Source of the DNA: Gaiellaceae bacterium
GTDB lineage: Bacteria > Actinomycetota > Thermoleophilia > Gaiellales > Gaiellaceae
DNA length: 40,083 nt
Assembly (NCBI GenBank): GCA_030446625.1
Contig: JAUJMY010000009.1
Location: 59,621 to 99,703, forward strand
Reading direction: 5' to 3'
The notes below the pieces were generated by a model that was not told the origin of the DNA, searched no databases, and saw only the letters and a program-made list of their open reading frames with translations. Below are positions 8,006 to 15,825 of the stretch, piece after piece; positions within the stretch are counted from its first letter, which is position 1; the number at the start of each line of letters is the position of its first letter. The translations under genes and the position numbers were made by a program.

Positions 8006-9490
8006 CTACGCGACGCAGAGCACGACGACGGTCCCGTCGTCCTCGAGGGGCTCGCGCCAGCAGTCGGTGACGGCGTCGAGGATCGCCATCGCGGTAGCGG
8101 CCGCGGTCGGCGTTTCGAGCTTGTCGAGCGCTCGGCGGATACCCTCGACGCCGAAGCGCCCGCCGCCCTCCGTCCGTCGCTCGGTTATCCCGTCGGTGAC
8201 GAGGATCAGGCGCTCGTCGGACGCGAGCTCGCGTGCCGCCGGTTCGAAGGTCCGGTCGTCGTCGCCGGCACCGAGCGGCGCGTGGATCCGTCCCTCCAAC
8301 TCGCTCACGTTCCCGTTGACGTCTGCGAGGAAAGCGTGGGGATGTCCGCAGTTGACCCACGCGAACGTGCGCGTGGGGGCGAACCAGCGAGCGACGAGGG
8401 CGGTCACCTTGAACTCGGGGTTGCCGAGGCGCCGCACCGTCTCGTGCATCGCCTGGAGCGCCTGCTCGAGGTTGTGTCCGCTCCTCCGCGCCGCCCGGAG
8501 TGCGCCGAGCGCGGCCGCGCCGAGACCGGCCGACGTCGGCCCGGTGCCCGTGGCGTCGGCGATCGCGAGCCACGCGCCGTCGCGGTTCTCGACGAAGTCG
8601 AACCAGTCTCCTCCGACCTCGTAGGTCGGGAGGAGGCCGCCCGCGAGCTGCGCACCCGCGATTCGGGCGATTCGCGGCGGAAACAGGTTTTGCTGGATCT
8701 CGGCTGCGGGCGTCGTCGGCTTGCGCCGTCGCGCCGCCTCGATGAAATCCGTGTAGTCGTTCGCCAGCTCGAGCGCGGCCGCGCCCTGCCGCGCGATGTC
8801 GTCGAGCGGCGTGAGCGGCGTCCCGATGCAGAGAAAGAGGCCGATGATCCGTCCGCGGAGCCACATCGGCTCCGCGACGCAGCCCGGGAGCCGCTGCCGC
8901 AGCCGCAGCTGGAAGGTGGGAAGTCCCTCGGGGACGATCTCGGGTCCGAGAGCCGGCGGGGCTTCCAGCTCGGCGGGAAAGTCCTCGGAGCCCGCGAGTC
9001 GGACGAGCTGCGAGCCGTCGATGTCAGAGACATAGAGCGCGACCGGGACGCCGGCCGCGCGGCGTGCTTCGGCGACCAGCTGGTCCGGGACGAGGTGCGG
9101 AGGGACCTCGTCCAGTACGTGCGTCACCTCGAGTGGGAGCGCGCCGACGCGCCCGAGCTGCCCGGGCGCGCGGAAGGGCATCGTCGTCACGCGCCCCGTC
9201 GGCGCCGCGAACTCGGCAGAAGTCTCTCCGCCGCGCTGTTGTAGAGCGGCCTCGAGAGCCTGTCTGCTCGGGAAGTGGCGGTAGAGCGTCGAACGTCCGA
9301 CCCCGGCGGCGGCCGCAACCTCGATCATGCTCATGCGCCGGTCGCCGGCGAGCGCGGCCGCAGCCTCGAGGATGCGCTCGCGGCTCGCGGCGGCGTCAGA
9401 CCGGATCAGTGCGCGCTCGCGCTGATCCGTGGCTCGCGCCTCGCTCGTGTCCGCCGCCTCGGTCACGTCGAGCCGCAGCCTAGCGCGCAC
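8006..9490 (-). CDS. TetR-type HTH fused to a PP2C/SpoIIE-like phosphatase
   Basis: One uninterrupted frame of about 494 aa. Near the N-terminus is a TetR-type DNA-binding domain: SRERILEAAAAL, then VAAAAGVGRSTLYRHFPSRQ with the recognition helix. A GAF-like sensor region follows (around VALYVSDIDGSQLVRLAG to LELANDYTDF). The C-terminal half is a SpoIIE/RsbU-type Ser/Thr phosphatase with GGDWFDF, ADATGTGPTSAGL, NCGHPHAFL, LILVTDGITERR and DDGTVVVL, so the metal-binding Asp residues appear present. Such phosphatases normally act on anti-anti-sigma factors; linkage to a TetR domain is unusual. The start is uncertain: GTG 9490 or GTG 9466 both keep the HTH. It is divergent from the stress genes at 9645, with a palindrome between. 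Confidence 0.82.
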   Translation of the reverse strand: MRARLRLDVTEAADTSEARATDQRERALIRSDAAASRERILEAAAALAGDRRMSMIEVAAAAGVGRSTLYRHFPSRQALEAALQQRGGETSAEFAAPTGRVTTMPFRAPGQLGRVGALPLEVTHVLDEVPPHLVPDQLVAEARRAAGVPVALYVSDIDGSQLVRLAGSEDFPAELEAPPALGPEIVPEGLPTFQLRLRQRLPGCVAEPMWLRGRIIGLFLCIGTPLTPLDDIARQGAAALELANDYTDFIEAARRRKPTTPAAEIQQNLFPPRIARIAGAQLAGGLLPTYEVGGDWFDFVENRDGAWLAIADATGTGPTSAGLGAAALGALRAARRSGHNLEQALQAMHETVRRLGNPEFKVTALVARWFAPTRTFAWVNCGHPHAFLADVNGNVSELEGRIHAPLGAGDDDRTFEPAARELASDERLILVTDGITERRTEGGGRFGVEGIRRALDKLETPTAAATAMAILDAVTDCWREPLEDDGTVVVLCVA

Positions 9491-9562
9491 GTCGTGTCCC
9501 GTCTCGTCGTCCGCTGCACTGGCGGTGCTGTACCACTTCGCGTGCGTTTTGGGGTTTAGACG

Positions 9563-9600
9563 TGGAACAAGTCGGTACAGATACCCCTGTATCTGTTCCA
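9563..9600. promoter_or_regulatory. Nested palindrome, likely TetR-type operator
   Basis: In the 154-bp divergent gap, TGGAACA (9563-9569) and TGTTCCA (9594-9600) form an outer dyad. ACAGATAC (9577-9584) and GTATCTGT (9589-9596) form an inner perfect 8-bp dyad with a 4-nt spacer. The size suits a TetR-family dimer. The adjacent TetR-SpoIIE protein is the obvious candidate ligand; that link is inference. Confidence 0.55.
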
Positions 9601-9644
9601 TTTCGGGACAAGTTCGACGTCCCGACGCCTCAGGAGGTCGCAAG

Positions 9645-9680
9645 ATGACTGACAGCAGCGCGACGAAGGAGACACGGTAG
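9645..9680 (+). CDS. Possible 11-aa leader peptide (MTDSSATKETR)
   Basis: An ATG with a strong Shine-Dalgarno (AGGAGG, 9632-9637) opens an 11-codon frame ending in TAG. The ATG of the next gene follows immediately and is in the same frame. It may be a coupling leader peptide, or the original N-terminus of the channel-like protein cut off by an amber mutation. The downstream ATG has its own AAGGAG at 9665-9670. Confidence 0.4.
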   Translation: MTDSSATKETR

Positions 9681-10478
9681 ATGGTCGTCGCAGACGTAGG
9701 CGACAGCGTCCAGCGCGGGATCGACGTCTTCTTCACGTGGCTCCCGAGCCTGCTCGGCGCGCTCGTCATTCTGGTGATCGGGTACATCGTCGCGCGCGTC
9801 GTCGCGGGGCTCGTGCGACGCGGGTTGCGCGCTGCGGGAGCCGACCGAGCGCTCGCCTCCGGTCGCGCGGGCGAGTACAAGCAGCGCTTCGCGCCCGGGC
9901 TGCACCCTTCGGGAGTGGTCGCGAAGATCGCGTTCTGGTTCGTGTTCGGCCTCGCGATCATGCTGGCCGTGAGCGCGCTGGGAATCAACGCGCTCACCGA
10001 GTTCATCGCCGGGATCGTGGCGTATCTGCCGAACGTGATCGCCGCCATCCTGATCCTGCTCGTGGCGGTTGCGATCGCGGGCGCCGTCGGCGCGCTGGCG
10101 CAGCGGCTGATCGGCGGGACGATGCTCGGCAAGCTCGTGCAGACGGCGGTGCCGGTGCTCGTGATGACGATCGCGCTCTTCATGGCGCTCGTCCAGCTCA
10201 AGATCGCGACGCAGATCGTCGTCGCGACCTACGTGATCGTGCTCGGCTCGATCGGCCTTGGCTTCGCGCTCGCGTTCGGCATCGGCGGCCGCAACGTCGC
10301 CGACCGGATGCTCACCGGCGCGTACGAGGCGGGGCAACAGCGCGTGCCGGAGCTGAAGCAGGACGCCCAGCAGGCGAAGGAGCAGGCGGCCGCTGACATG
10401 GACGCGCTGAAGGAGAAGACCGACGAGCCGACGACGGGTGCGCGCGTTCGGCGCCCGGAGGGCGGACAGCCGCGGTAG
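9681..10478 (+). CDS. TM-helix (MscS-related) membrane protein
   Basis: A 265-aa protein with about five hydrophobic segments, beginning LPSLLGALVILVIGYIVARV. It contains paired conserved TM-helix repeats, as in YLPNVIAAILILLVAVAIAG, the pattern of the Conserved TM helix family often labelled mechanosensitive ion channel family. The MscS beta-domain that normally follows is absent. The last ~50 residues are a charged, Gln/Lys/Glu-rich cytoplasmic tail (ELKQDAQQAKEQAAADMDAL). It leads a run of stress-type genes to 12946. A real pore is not proven; an osmotic-stress role is inferred from family and neighbours. Confidence 0.8.
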   Translation: MVVADVGDSVQRGIDVFFTWLPSLLGALVILVIGYIVARVVAGLVRRGLRAAGADRALASGRAGEYKQRFAPGLHPSGVVAKIAFWFVFGLAIMLAVSALGINALTEFIAGIVAYLPNVIAAILILLVAVAIAGAVGALAQRLIGGTMLGKLVQTAVPVLVMTIALFMALVQLKIATQIVVATYVIVLGSIGLGFALAFGIGGRNVADRMLTGAYEAGQQRVPELKQDAQQAKEQAAADMDALKEKTDEPTTGARVRRPEGGQPR

Positions 10479-10522
10479 CGGCGCCGTCGGGACATGCGAC
10501 CGCTAGTCGAGGAGGTGCATGA

Positions 10523-11281
10523 GTGATGCAAGAGGAGTGGACGATGGAGCGCATGGCGACGATGCAAGGGTCGCCCGTCTACGACGCCGACGGCGACAAG
10601 ATCGGGACCGTCGAGGAGATCTTCTACGACGATCAGACGAACGTGCCCGAGTGGATCGGGATCGGTAGCGGCTTCTTCGGGACGAAGCGCGTGCTCGTCC
10701 CTGTTGCCGGGGCGACGGGGAGCGACAGCGGCGTGACCGTCCCGTACCCCAAGGATCAGGTGAAGGACGCGCCGGATCTCGACTCGGACGAGATCGGCCA
10801 GGAGACCGAGGAGGCGCTCTACGCGTACTACGGGCTCGACTACTCCGAGCGGCGGTCGGACACCGGACTTCCGGAGGGAGGCGCCGAGGGCGCGACCATG
10901 CGCGGCGAGACCGGGCGCGGGGAGACCGTGACTCGGCACGAGGAAGAGCTCGCCGTCGGCAAGCGCGAGGTCGAATCGGGACGCGTCCGGTTGCGGAAGT
11001 GGGTCGAGACGCAGCCCGTGCAGGAAGAAGTCGAGCTTCGGCGTGAGACGGCACGCATCGAGCGGCAGCCGATCAACCGGCCCGTCCGCGGCGGAACGAT
11101 CGGTGAGGAGGAGATCGAGGTTCCGCTTCGCGCGGAGGAGGCGATCGCCGAGAAGAGGACGGTGGCGAAGGAGCGTGTCGGGATCGACAAGGACGTCGAG
11201 TCGACGCGCGAGACCGTCACAGACGAACTGCGAAAGGAGCGCGTCGAGGTCGAGGGCGACGAGATCGAGGAGCGGACGTAG
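10523..11281 (+). CDS. PRC-barrel and DUF2382 (YsnF-like) stress protein
   Basis: A soluble, very acidic protein of ~252 aa. Residues ~8-90 are a PRC-barrel (GSPVYDADGDKIGTVEEIFY). Residues ~125-250 are a DUF2382 domain (RHEEELAVGKREVESGRVRL, RRETARIERQPIN, ERVGIDKDVESTRETVTDEL). This pairing is common in desiccation- and general-stress proteins of soil bacteria; the biochemical role is unknown. GTG 10523 or ATG 10526 may be used; GGAGG at 10511-10515 fits either. It lies 44 nt after the channel-like gene. A hairpin follows the stop. Confidence 0.85.
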   Translation: MMQEEWTMERMATMQGSPVYDADGDKIGTVEEIFYDDQTNVPEWIGIGSGFFGTKRVLVPVAGATGSDSGVTVPYPKDQVKDAPDLDSDEIGQETEEALYAYYGLDYSERRSDTGLPEGGAEGATMRGETGRGETVTRHEEELAVGKREVESGRVRLRKWVETQPVQEEVELRRETARIERQPINRPVRGGTIGEEEIEVPLRAEEAIAEKRTVAKERVGIDKDVESTRETVTDELRKERVEVEGDEIEERT

Positions 11282-11299
11282 ACGCGTTGACGAGCGAAC

Positions 11300-11334
11300 G
11301 AGCGAGCCGGGCGCGATCCCGCCCCGGCTCGCTC
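11300..11334 (+). terminator. Strong G/C hairpin after the PRC/DUF2382 gene
   Basis: GAGCGAGCCGGG (11300-11311) pairs perfectly with CCCGGCTCGCTC (11323-11334) around an 11-nt loop, starting 18 nt after the stop codon. There is no T-run, as is common for terminators in high-GC actinobacteria. Confidence 0.6.
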
Positions 11335-11459
11335 GGAGCGGTGACGTAGGTGGCATGCCGGCGCGACTGACGCGTGAGTGAAAACGAGGTCGACGCAACC
11401 CCGAGCGAGAGGAACGCGCCGGTGAGCCCGGCCTCGACGACGAACGAGGAGGAGCACAG

Positions 11460-11918
11460 ATGACAGAGATCGTTCAAAGGCCGCCCGCCCAGGAGCCCGT
11501 CACGACGGAAGAGGCGAAGGAAGCCGTGAAGGAGAAGGGCCAGGAGCTGAAGACGCAGGCCGCGGATCGGATGCGCGAGGAGGTCGGCCAGCGCACGACG
11601 CAGGCGGGCGAGCAGGTGCAGTCGCTCGCTCAGACGATGCGGCGCACGGCCTCGGAGCTGCGGGCCCAGGGGCAGGAGGGCCAGGGAACCGTGCTCGACC
11701 AGGTCGCGATTCGCGCGGAGCAGACCGCGGGCTACCTGACAGGGGCGGAAGCCGATCAGTTGCTCGAGGACGCGCGCAACTACGGCGGTCGCGCGCTGCA
11801 GTTCGTGCGCCAGCAGAAGTGGCTCGTCGCGCCCGTCGGCCTCGGTATCGGGTTGCTCGCGGCACGCCGGTTCAGCGGCGGCGGATCGAATGGATCCGGC
11901 GACTCCGACGGCTCGTAG
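11460..11918 (+). CDS. Small YtxH-like stress protein with C-terminal membrane anchor
   Basis: A 152-aa protein. The first ~110 residues are a charged Gln/Glu/Lys-rich helix with coiled-coil character (EEAKEAVKEKGQELKTQAAD). A single hydrophobic segment near residues 125-140 (WLVAPVGLGIGLLAARRF) and a Gly/Ser tail end it. I cannot name a precise family; the layout recalls YtxH or nutrient-deprivation proteins. The start has GAGGAGG about 6 nt upstream. It lies 26 nt before the DUF892-like gene and after a 178-bp gap that also holds the hairpin at 11300. Confidence 0.75.
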   Translation: MTEIVQRPPAQEPVTTEEAKEAVKEKGQELKTQAADRMREEVGQRTTQAGEQVQSLAQTMRRTASELRAQGQEGQGTVLDQVAIRAEQTAGYLTGAEADQLLEDARNYGGRALQFVRQQKWLVAPVGLGIGLLAARRFSGGGSNGSGDSDGS

Positions 11919-11944
11919 CCGTAGAGAGAGAGGAGACGAAGACG

Positions 11945-12946
11945 ATGGCGCCGCAGCAGACCACGAAGAAGCTCGTCAAGCACATCGACGAGGGAGTCGC
12001 GATGGAGCACAGCGTGCTCCGGTCGCTCGACTCGATGATCAGGACGACGCAGGACCCGGGGATCGTCCGTGCGCTCGAGCAGCACAAGCGCACGACGCGG
12101 ACGCATGCCGAGCGGCTCGAGCAGCGCTTGAACGCATACGGATCGTCGCCGTCCCGGACGAGAAAGGTCGGCGGCATCCTCGGCGCGAGGTTGAAGGGCG
12201 TCGCGGATCTCGTGCGCCTCGACAAGCCGGGCCGCAACGCCCGCGACGGGTTCGTGATGGAACAGCTCGAGATCGCAAGCTACGAGCTGCTCGAGCGGGT
12301 CGCGCGCCGGGCCGGCGACGACGAGACGGCCGAGGTCGCCCGGCAGAACCGCGCGGAGGACGAGGCGATGGCGCAGCGACTCGCGCGCGAGTGGGACACA
12401 TTCGCCGCGCTGTCGCTCGAAGGCGGCGGCGCGAACGGCGGCGGCAGCCGAGGCAAGGGTGCGGCAGTCCGCGGGGGCGTGGCTCGAGTCGCCAGCCTCG
12501 GCCAGAACCCGATCGTCCTCGGCGTCGGCTCCGTCGCTGCCGGCTTCCTCGCCGGCCGACGCGGCCAGGGTGGTGCCGGCGGCGGACAGCAGGCCCCGCA
12601 ACAGCAGAAGCAGGAGTCGTCTCAGCAGCAGCTCGAACTCCTGACGAAGAAGGAGCTCCAGGAGCGGGCACAAGGGAGCGGCGTCGAGGTTCGCCGCAGC
12701 ATGACGAAACAGGAGCTGATCGACGCGATTCGCAACGAGAGCGCCGGCGAGACTCCGAAGGCGAGCGCGTTCGAGGTGCAGAACTTCCTCGAGGGCGTTC
12801 GTTACCCGACAAGCCGCGACGAGCTCGTGAGCGAGGCGCAACGAAAAGGCGGCGACGCGCGTGTCCGCTCGACGCTCAACCGGCTTCCGAAGCGCACGTT
12901 CAACACGCCCGCCGAGGTGAGCGAGGCGATCGGGCAACTGCCCTAA
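11945..12946 (+). CDS. Composite DUF892-like / Rho-N-like / DUF2795 protein
   Basis: A 333-aa protein with three recognisable parts. Residues ~5-155 are a helical ferritin-like region of the DUF892/YciF type (KHIDEGVAMEHSVLRSLDSM, EQLEIASYELLERVARRAGD). A Gly-rich, weakly hydrophobic linker and a Gln-rich stretch follow. Residues ~235-270 look like a Rho N-terminal/SAP-like helix pair (LLTKKELQERAQGSGVEVRR, MTKQELIDAI). The last ~60 residues are DUF2795-like (SAFEVQNFLEGVRYPTSRDE to FNTPAEVSEAIGQLP), a DNA-associated fold. The product might protect or bind nucleoid DNA under stress, but this is inference. The start at ATG 11945 has AGAGGAG upstream. A hairpin terminator follows. Confidence 0.78.
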   Translation: MAPQQTTKKLVKHIDEGVAMEHSVLRSLDSMIRTTQDPGIVRALEQHKRTTRTHAERLEQRLNAYGSSPSRTRKVGGILGARLKGVADLVRLDKPGRNARDGFVMEQLEIASYELLERVARRAGDDETAEVARQNRAEDEAMAQRLAREWDTFAALSLEGGGANGGGSRGKGAAVRGGVARVASLGQNPIVLGVGSVAAGFLAGRRGQGGAGGGQQAPQQQKQESSQQQLELLTKKELQERAQGSGVEVRRSMTKQELIDAIRNESAGETPKASAFEVQNFLEGVRYPTSRDELVSEAQRKGGDARVRSTLNRLPKRTFNTPAEVSEAIGQLP

Positions 12947-12974
12947 CGCGCACGGGGACCTACGACCAGCCGCA

Positions 12975-13003
12975 ACGGGAGGCGTCGATGCGGCGCCTCC
13001 CGT
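12975..13003 (+). terminator. Hairpin terminator
   Basis: ACGGGAGGCG (12975-12984) pairs with CGCCTCCCGT (12994-13003), a 10-bp stem with a 9-nt loop, 28 nt after the stop of the composite protein gene. It closes the stress run just before the tRNA-Pro insertion site. Confidence 0.6.
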
Positions 13004-13029
13004 CGCGCGCCCTCTGCCGCGCGAGGCGG

Positions 13030-13086
13030 TATCGTTGAGAGAAGCGGGGCGTGGCGCAGCCTGGTTAGGGCGCTAGTCTGGGGGAC
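13030..13086 (+). pseudogene. Promoter and 5' half of the original tRNA-Pro gene
   Basis: From 13045 the sequence matches the complete tRNA at 16072 through acceptor strand, D-arm and anticodon loop (ends GTCTGGGGGAC at 13086), with one difference in the D-arm. It then stops abruptly and no 3' half follows. A TATCGT box at 13030-13035 lies 9 nt before the tRNA, the same spacing as TATGCT before the intact tRNA. The missing 3' half is found 9.3 kb away at 22394. This marks the left edge of an island whose crossover was in the anticodon loop. Confidence 0.8.
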
Positions 13087-14154
13087 GCTCGCGCCAGATG
13101 AACGGAGTACAGTGCCGTCCGGGAAAATGGATTGCCGACGCCGTTTCTGCCTCGCCCGAAGTGTGCCGAGTACGCTCGGTTCCGCCCCGTTTCGGCGGCT
13201 CCGGGTAGACAGCTGGTAGACGAGCCGCGCCCGCCGGGTGCCGCTACCGTTCCGCGCGTGCGGAAGATCGCCGGCGCGGGAACGTCGGGCTCGAGCTCGC
13301 CCGATCGCGCTCGAGGTTGGCCGCCCGCCGACAGCGGGCAGCCCGCGTAGCCCGCACCCGTCGCGGCTGAGCGTCAGACTTTGGGGGGAAGGGTTCCTCG
13401 AAGACGCGGAAGCTCTTCCGCGCGACGGACCGACCGCCTACGCAGAGGCGCGAACGTCAATCGAGCTGTGCGTGCGTGCCATCAGGTGGCGGGTAATCGC
13501 CGCGGCGATCGCAAGCTTCCCCTTGCGCGAGCGCGCGTGCCAGAGGTCGCGGAGACGGGACTTCCGGACGATCTTCAGTCACGGTCCGTCCGGGCAGCTT
13601 GTCTCCACCGTCGCAAGTGTGCACGGGTTTCCCGTGACAACAATGGCGCGCGACCTCGAGGCGTTTTCCGCGAAACCTGGCGGGGCCCCTTCGCGAGAGC
13701 GATGGAGGGCGTGCGGAAGAGTCTGGCGTGCGCGAGCGCGCGGGTCCGTCGCGGCAGTCTCGAGCCCTCCGCGATGAAGTCGGACCCGGTCCAGAAGGCG
13801 CTGATCGCGATCGCGGCTTCGTCGTCGGGGATCGGCGGCGCCGCGGGCCTCGTCGCGTGGTTCGGCACATCGATCGCGACGACGGGACGCTGGTCGTGCG
13901 GCGTGCGGGCCGCGATGAAGTGGTACGGGTGCTCGCGGACTGCCCGGTAGTCGCCTCGCAACGTCGCGCCGGGGTCGAACACGAACGGGACGCCGTCGAT
14001 GTCGCAGCTGAAGGGCTGCAGCGCGAGACGCCCGCCAGGCGCTGCTCGGGTTCCGCGACGGGCTGGCGCAGCCACCGGCGATGCGGCGGCCGGTGCCGTC
14101 GCGGGCCGTGGCGGATGACGCGGACCGGCCGGCCGCGGGTGGTATGACCGGAGA
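13087..14154. other. Decayed island DNA, no confident gene
   Basis: About 1.07 kb with no gene I can recognise. A minus-strand frame (13575-14075) contains protein-like stretches (DGVPFVFDPGATLRGDYRAV, HPYHFIAARTPHDQRPVVAI), but I cannot assign a family and its 3' part looks random. A pair of GGTAGAC repeats at 13204-13221 matches a pair near 16034. The region is best read as remnant material inside the left att site. Confidence 0.35.
13204..13221 (+). repeat. Left pair of GGTAGAC direct repeats
   Basis: GGTAGAC occurs at 13204-13210 and 13215-13221, 11 bp apart, 118 bp inside the left tRNA fragment. An equally spaced pair lies at 16034-16051 beside the tRNA at 16072. Equal spacing near both ends suggests integrase arm-type sites, but they could be leftovers of a duplicated end. 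Confidence 0.4.
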
Positions 14155-15270
14155 TCAGAGTGCGTCGGCGCGGGCCATCACGCAGTCGAACTCCAGCACC
14201 CGCCAGGTCTCCCGCTCCCGCGAGACCGGGTAGAAGGCAGTGACGCCGAAGCCGGCGGCCTCGTACACCGGCAGCGCCTCCGGCAGTCGCGGCATCTGGT
14301 CGTAGACGGTCAGCAGCGCCACCTCGGACTGCATCGCCACGACCGAGTCCACGCGCTCGCCGAGGCCGGCGAACGCCTCGAGGTCAAACCCCTGGGTGTC
14401 CATCTTCAGGAACAGCCGCTTGCCGTGCACCTCCGGCAGATCGGCGAGCACGGCGTCCAGCCGCCGCACCGGCACGTCGACCTCGGTCACCTCGCGCAGC
14501 TGCTTGTAGCGGCCGGTGCCGTACGCGCTCGGGGTCAGCAGCGAGCTCATCGTGCCTGGCGCCACCTGCATCTGCGTGACGCCCTCGCTGCGGCCTAGCG
14601 CCATCTGGTGCACCGACCAGTTGCTGTCGCGCTGCGCCCGCTCGGTAAGCTCGGCGAAGGCGTCCGGCACCGGCTCGAAGGAGACGATCTGGCCGCGGAA
14701 CCCGGCGCGACGCAGCATCCGCGCGTACTGGCCCTTGTTGGCGCCGACGTCCAGCACGCAGTCGACGCGGTAGTGCGCGAACAGGCCCATCAGGTGCTCC
14801 TGGAGAAGCAGCGAGGTCACCTCCTTCTCCATGTCCAGCCGGTGCTTGTTCGCGACACCGGGCTGACGCACCAGAAACGAGCCCTCCGCCAGCGCCCGTG
14901 TCTCCACCCGAGCCTTCTGCGCCGGCTTGCCCGCGCGGGTGACGAGCACCGCGCCGGGGAAGAGGTCGGCGACCTGCAGCCCCAGGCGCGGCAGCAGGTC
15001 CTTCAGGTGCTCCTCGAGAAGCAGCGAGGTCACCTCCTTCTCCATGTCCAGCCGGTGCTTGTTCGCGGCACCGGGCTGACGCACCAGAAACGAGCCCTCC
15101 GCCAGCGCCCGTGTCTCCACCCGAGCCTTCTGCGCCGGCTTGCCCGCGCGGGTGACGAGCACCGCGCCGGGGAAGAGGTCGGCGACCTGCAGCCCCAGGC
15201 GCGGCAGCAGGCGGAGCATCCGGCGGCGCCACGTCGGGCTGCGGTCAGGTCCGGAAGGGGTGTCGTCCAC
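14155..15270 (-). CDS. FkbM-family methyltransferase with duplicated N-terminal segment
   Basis: SAM-dependent O-methyltransferase of the FkbM type, often found with surface polysaccharide genes. The catalytic domain starts at YRVDCVLDVGANKGQYARML (motif I) and continues through SFEPVPDAF, LFLKMDTQGFDLEAF and a C-terminal FDCVMA. Before it, a 71-residue block beginning near LLPRLGLQVADLFPGA and ending near EVTSLLLEEHL is present twice in tandem, in frame. The start is uncertain: GTG 15270 or ATG 15219, neither with a clear Shine-Dalgarno. A glycosyltransferase fragment lies divergently 72 bp away, so the pair was probably part of a polysaccharide locus carried by the island. Confidence 0.8.
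   Translation of the reverse strand: MDDTPSGPDRSPTWRRRMLRLLPRLGLQVADLFPGAVLVTRAGKPAQKARVETRALAEGSFLVRQPGAANKHRLDMEKEVTSLLLEEHLKDLLPRLGLQVADLFPGAVLVTRAGKPAQKARVETRALAEGSFLVRQPGVANKHRLDMEKEVTSLLLQEHLMGLFAHYRVDCVLDVGANKGQYARMLRRAGFRGQIVSFEPVPDAFAELTERAQRDSNWSVHQMALGRSEGVTQMQVAPGTMSSLLTPSAYGTGRYKQLREVTEVDVPVRRLDAVLADLPEVHGKRLFLKMDTQGFDLEAFAGLGERVDSVVAMQSEVALLTVYDQMPRLPEALPVYEAAGFGVTAFYPVSRERETWRVLEFDCVMARADAL
14791..15211 (-). repeat. Near-perfect in-frame tandem duplication, period 213 bp
   Basis: The segment 14791-15003 repeats at 15004-15211 with only a few base differences visible. The period of 213 bp is exactly 71 codons, so the reading frame of the methyltransferase is kept. The low divergence points to a recent event or to an assembly duplication. 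Confidence 0.85.
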
Positions 15271-15342
15271 GGCGGGGAGTGTGACAGCCGCGGGCGGGGA
15301 ACGCGATCGGCGACGCCCGCGCGTGCGCGAGATCGGGCCTGG

Positions 15343-15453
15343 ATGACGCGACCGCTCGTCAGCGTCGTCATCCCGGCCTTCGACGTCGCTCCCTACGGCG
15401 GCCGCTGTTTGGACTCCCTGCTGCGGCAGACGATCGGGTTCGACCGCATCGAG
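15343..15453 (+). pseudogene. Truncated family 2 glycosyltransferase, N-terminus only
   Basis: ATG 15343 opens MTRPLVSVVIPAFDVAPYGG then RCLDSLLRQTIGFDRIEV, the typical start of a GT2 glycosyltransferase. After about 37 residues homology stops: the DNA switches to a reversed integrase fragment and the frame ends at 15540. The nucleotide-binding core and catalytic Asp residues are absent, so it cannot be active. Confidence 0.7.
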
Positions 15454-15825
15454 GTGGCGATCAGCGTCGAGACGGCGAAGTGGCGGAGGTCGTGGAAGCG
15501 GAACGCGCCCTCGAGCCCATCGGCCTTCAACGCCGCTTGAACTCGCGCCGCTCGAAGTTGCCCGGATCGAGCGGCGTCCCGACGACGGAGCCGAAGACGA
15601 GATCCTCCGGCCGTCCCGAAGCGGCTGCGGAGCTTCCGAGCCGCGAGCGCCTTCCTCGCCGACTCGAACAGCGGAACCGCCCAGCGCGCCGACATCAAGC
15701 TCCTGCAGGGGATCGCCGGCCCCGCGAGCGCGACCGTGACGCTCGACACCTACGGGCACCTGATGAGCGAGCGCGTGACGGAGGCGGCGAGCCTGTACGA
15801 CCCGCTGGCGGTGGCGGCGCGGTGA
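15454..15825. pseudogene. Tyrosine recombinase C-terminus split by an internal inversion
   Basis: The minus strand from ~15690 to 15454 encodes VPLFESARKALAARK, then DLVFGSVVGTPLDPGNF, then GAFRFHDLRHFAVSTLIA, the middle of an integrase with its HxLRH box (one frameshift near 15525). The plus strand from ~15691 to 15825 encodes DIKLLQGIAGPASATVTLDT and YGHLMSERVTEAASLYDPL, the end with the catalytic Tyr. Flipping the ~235-bp middle piece would join STLIA to ADIKLLQ, the normal order. The box usually ending in GH reads GP here. The N-terminal half is missing. The remnant ends about 250 bp from the intact tRNA-Pro, where such integrases usually lie. Confidence 0.7.

Noticed and set aside
9491..10201. 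N-terminal extension of the TetR-SpoIIE protein
   Set aside because: It runs opposite the TM-helix gene, has low-complexity composition, and would cross the likely operator and both promoters.
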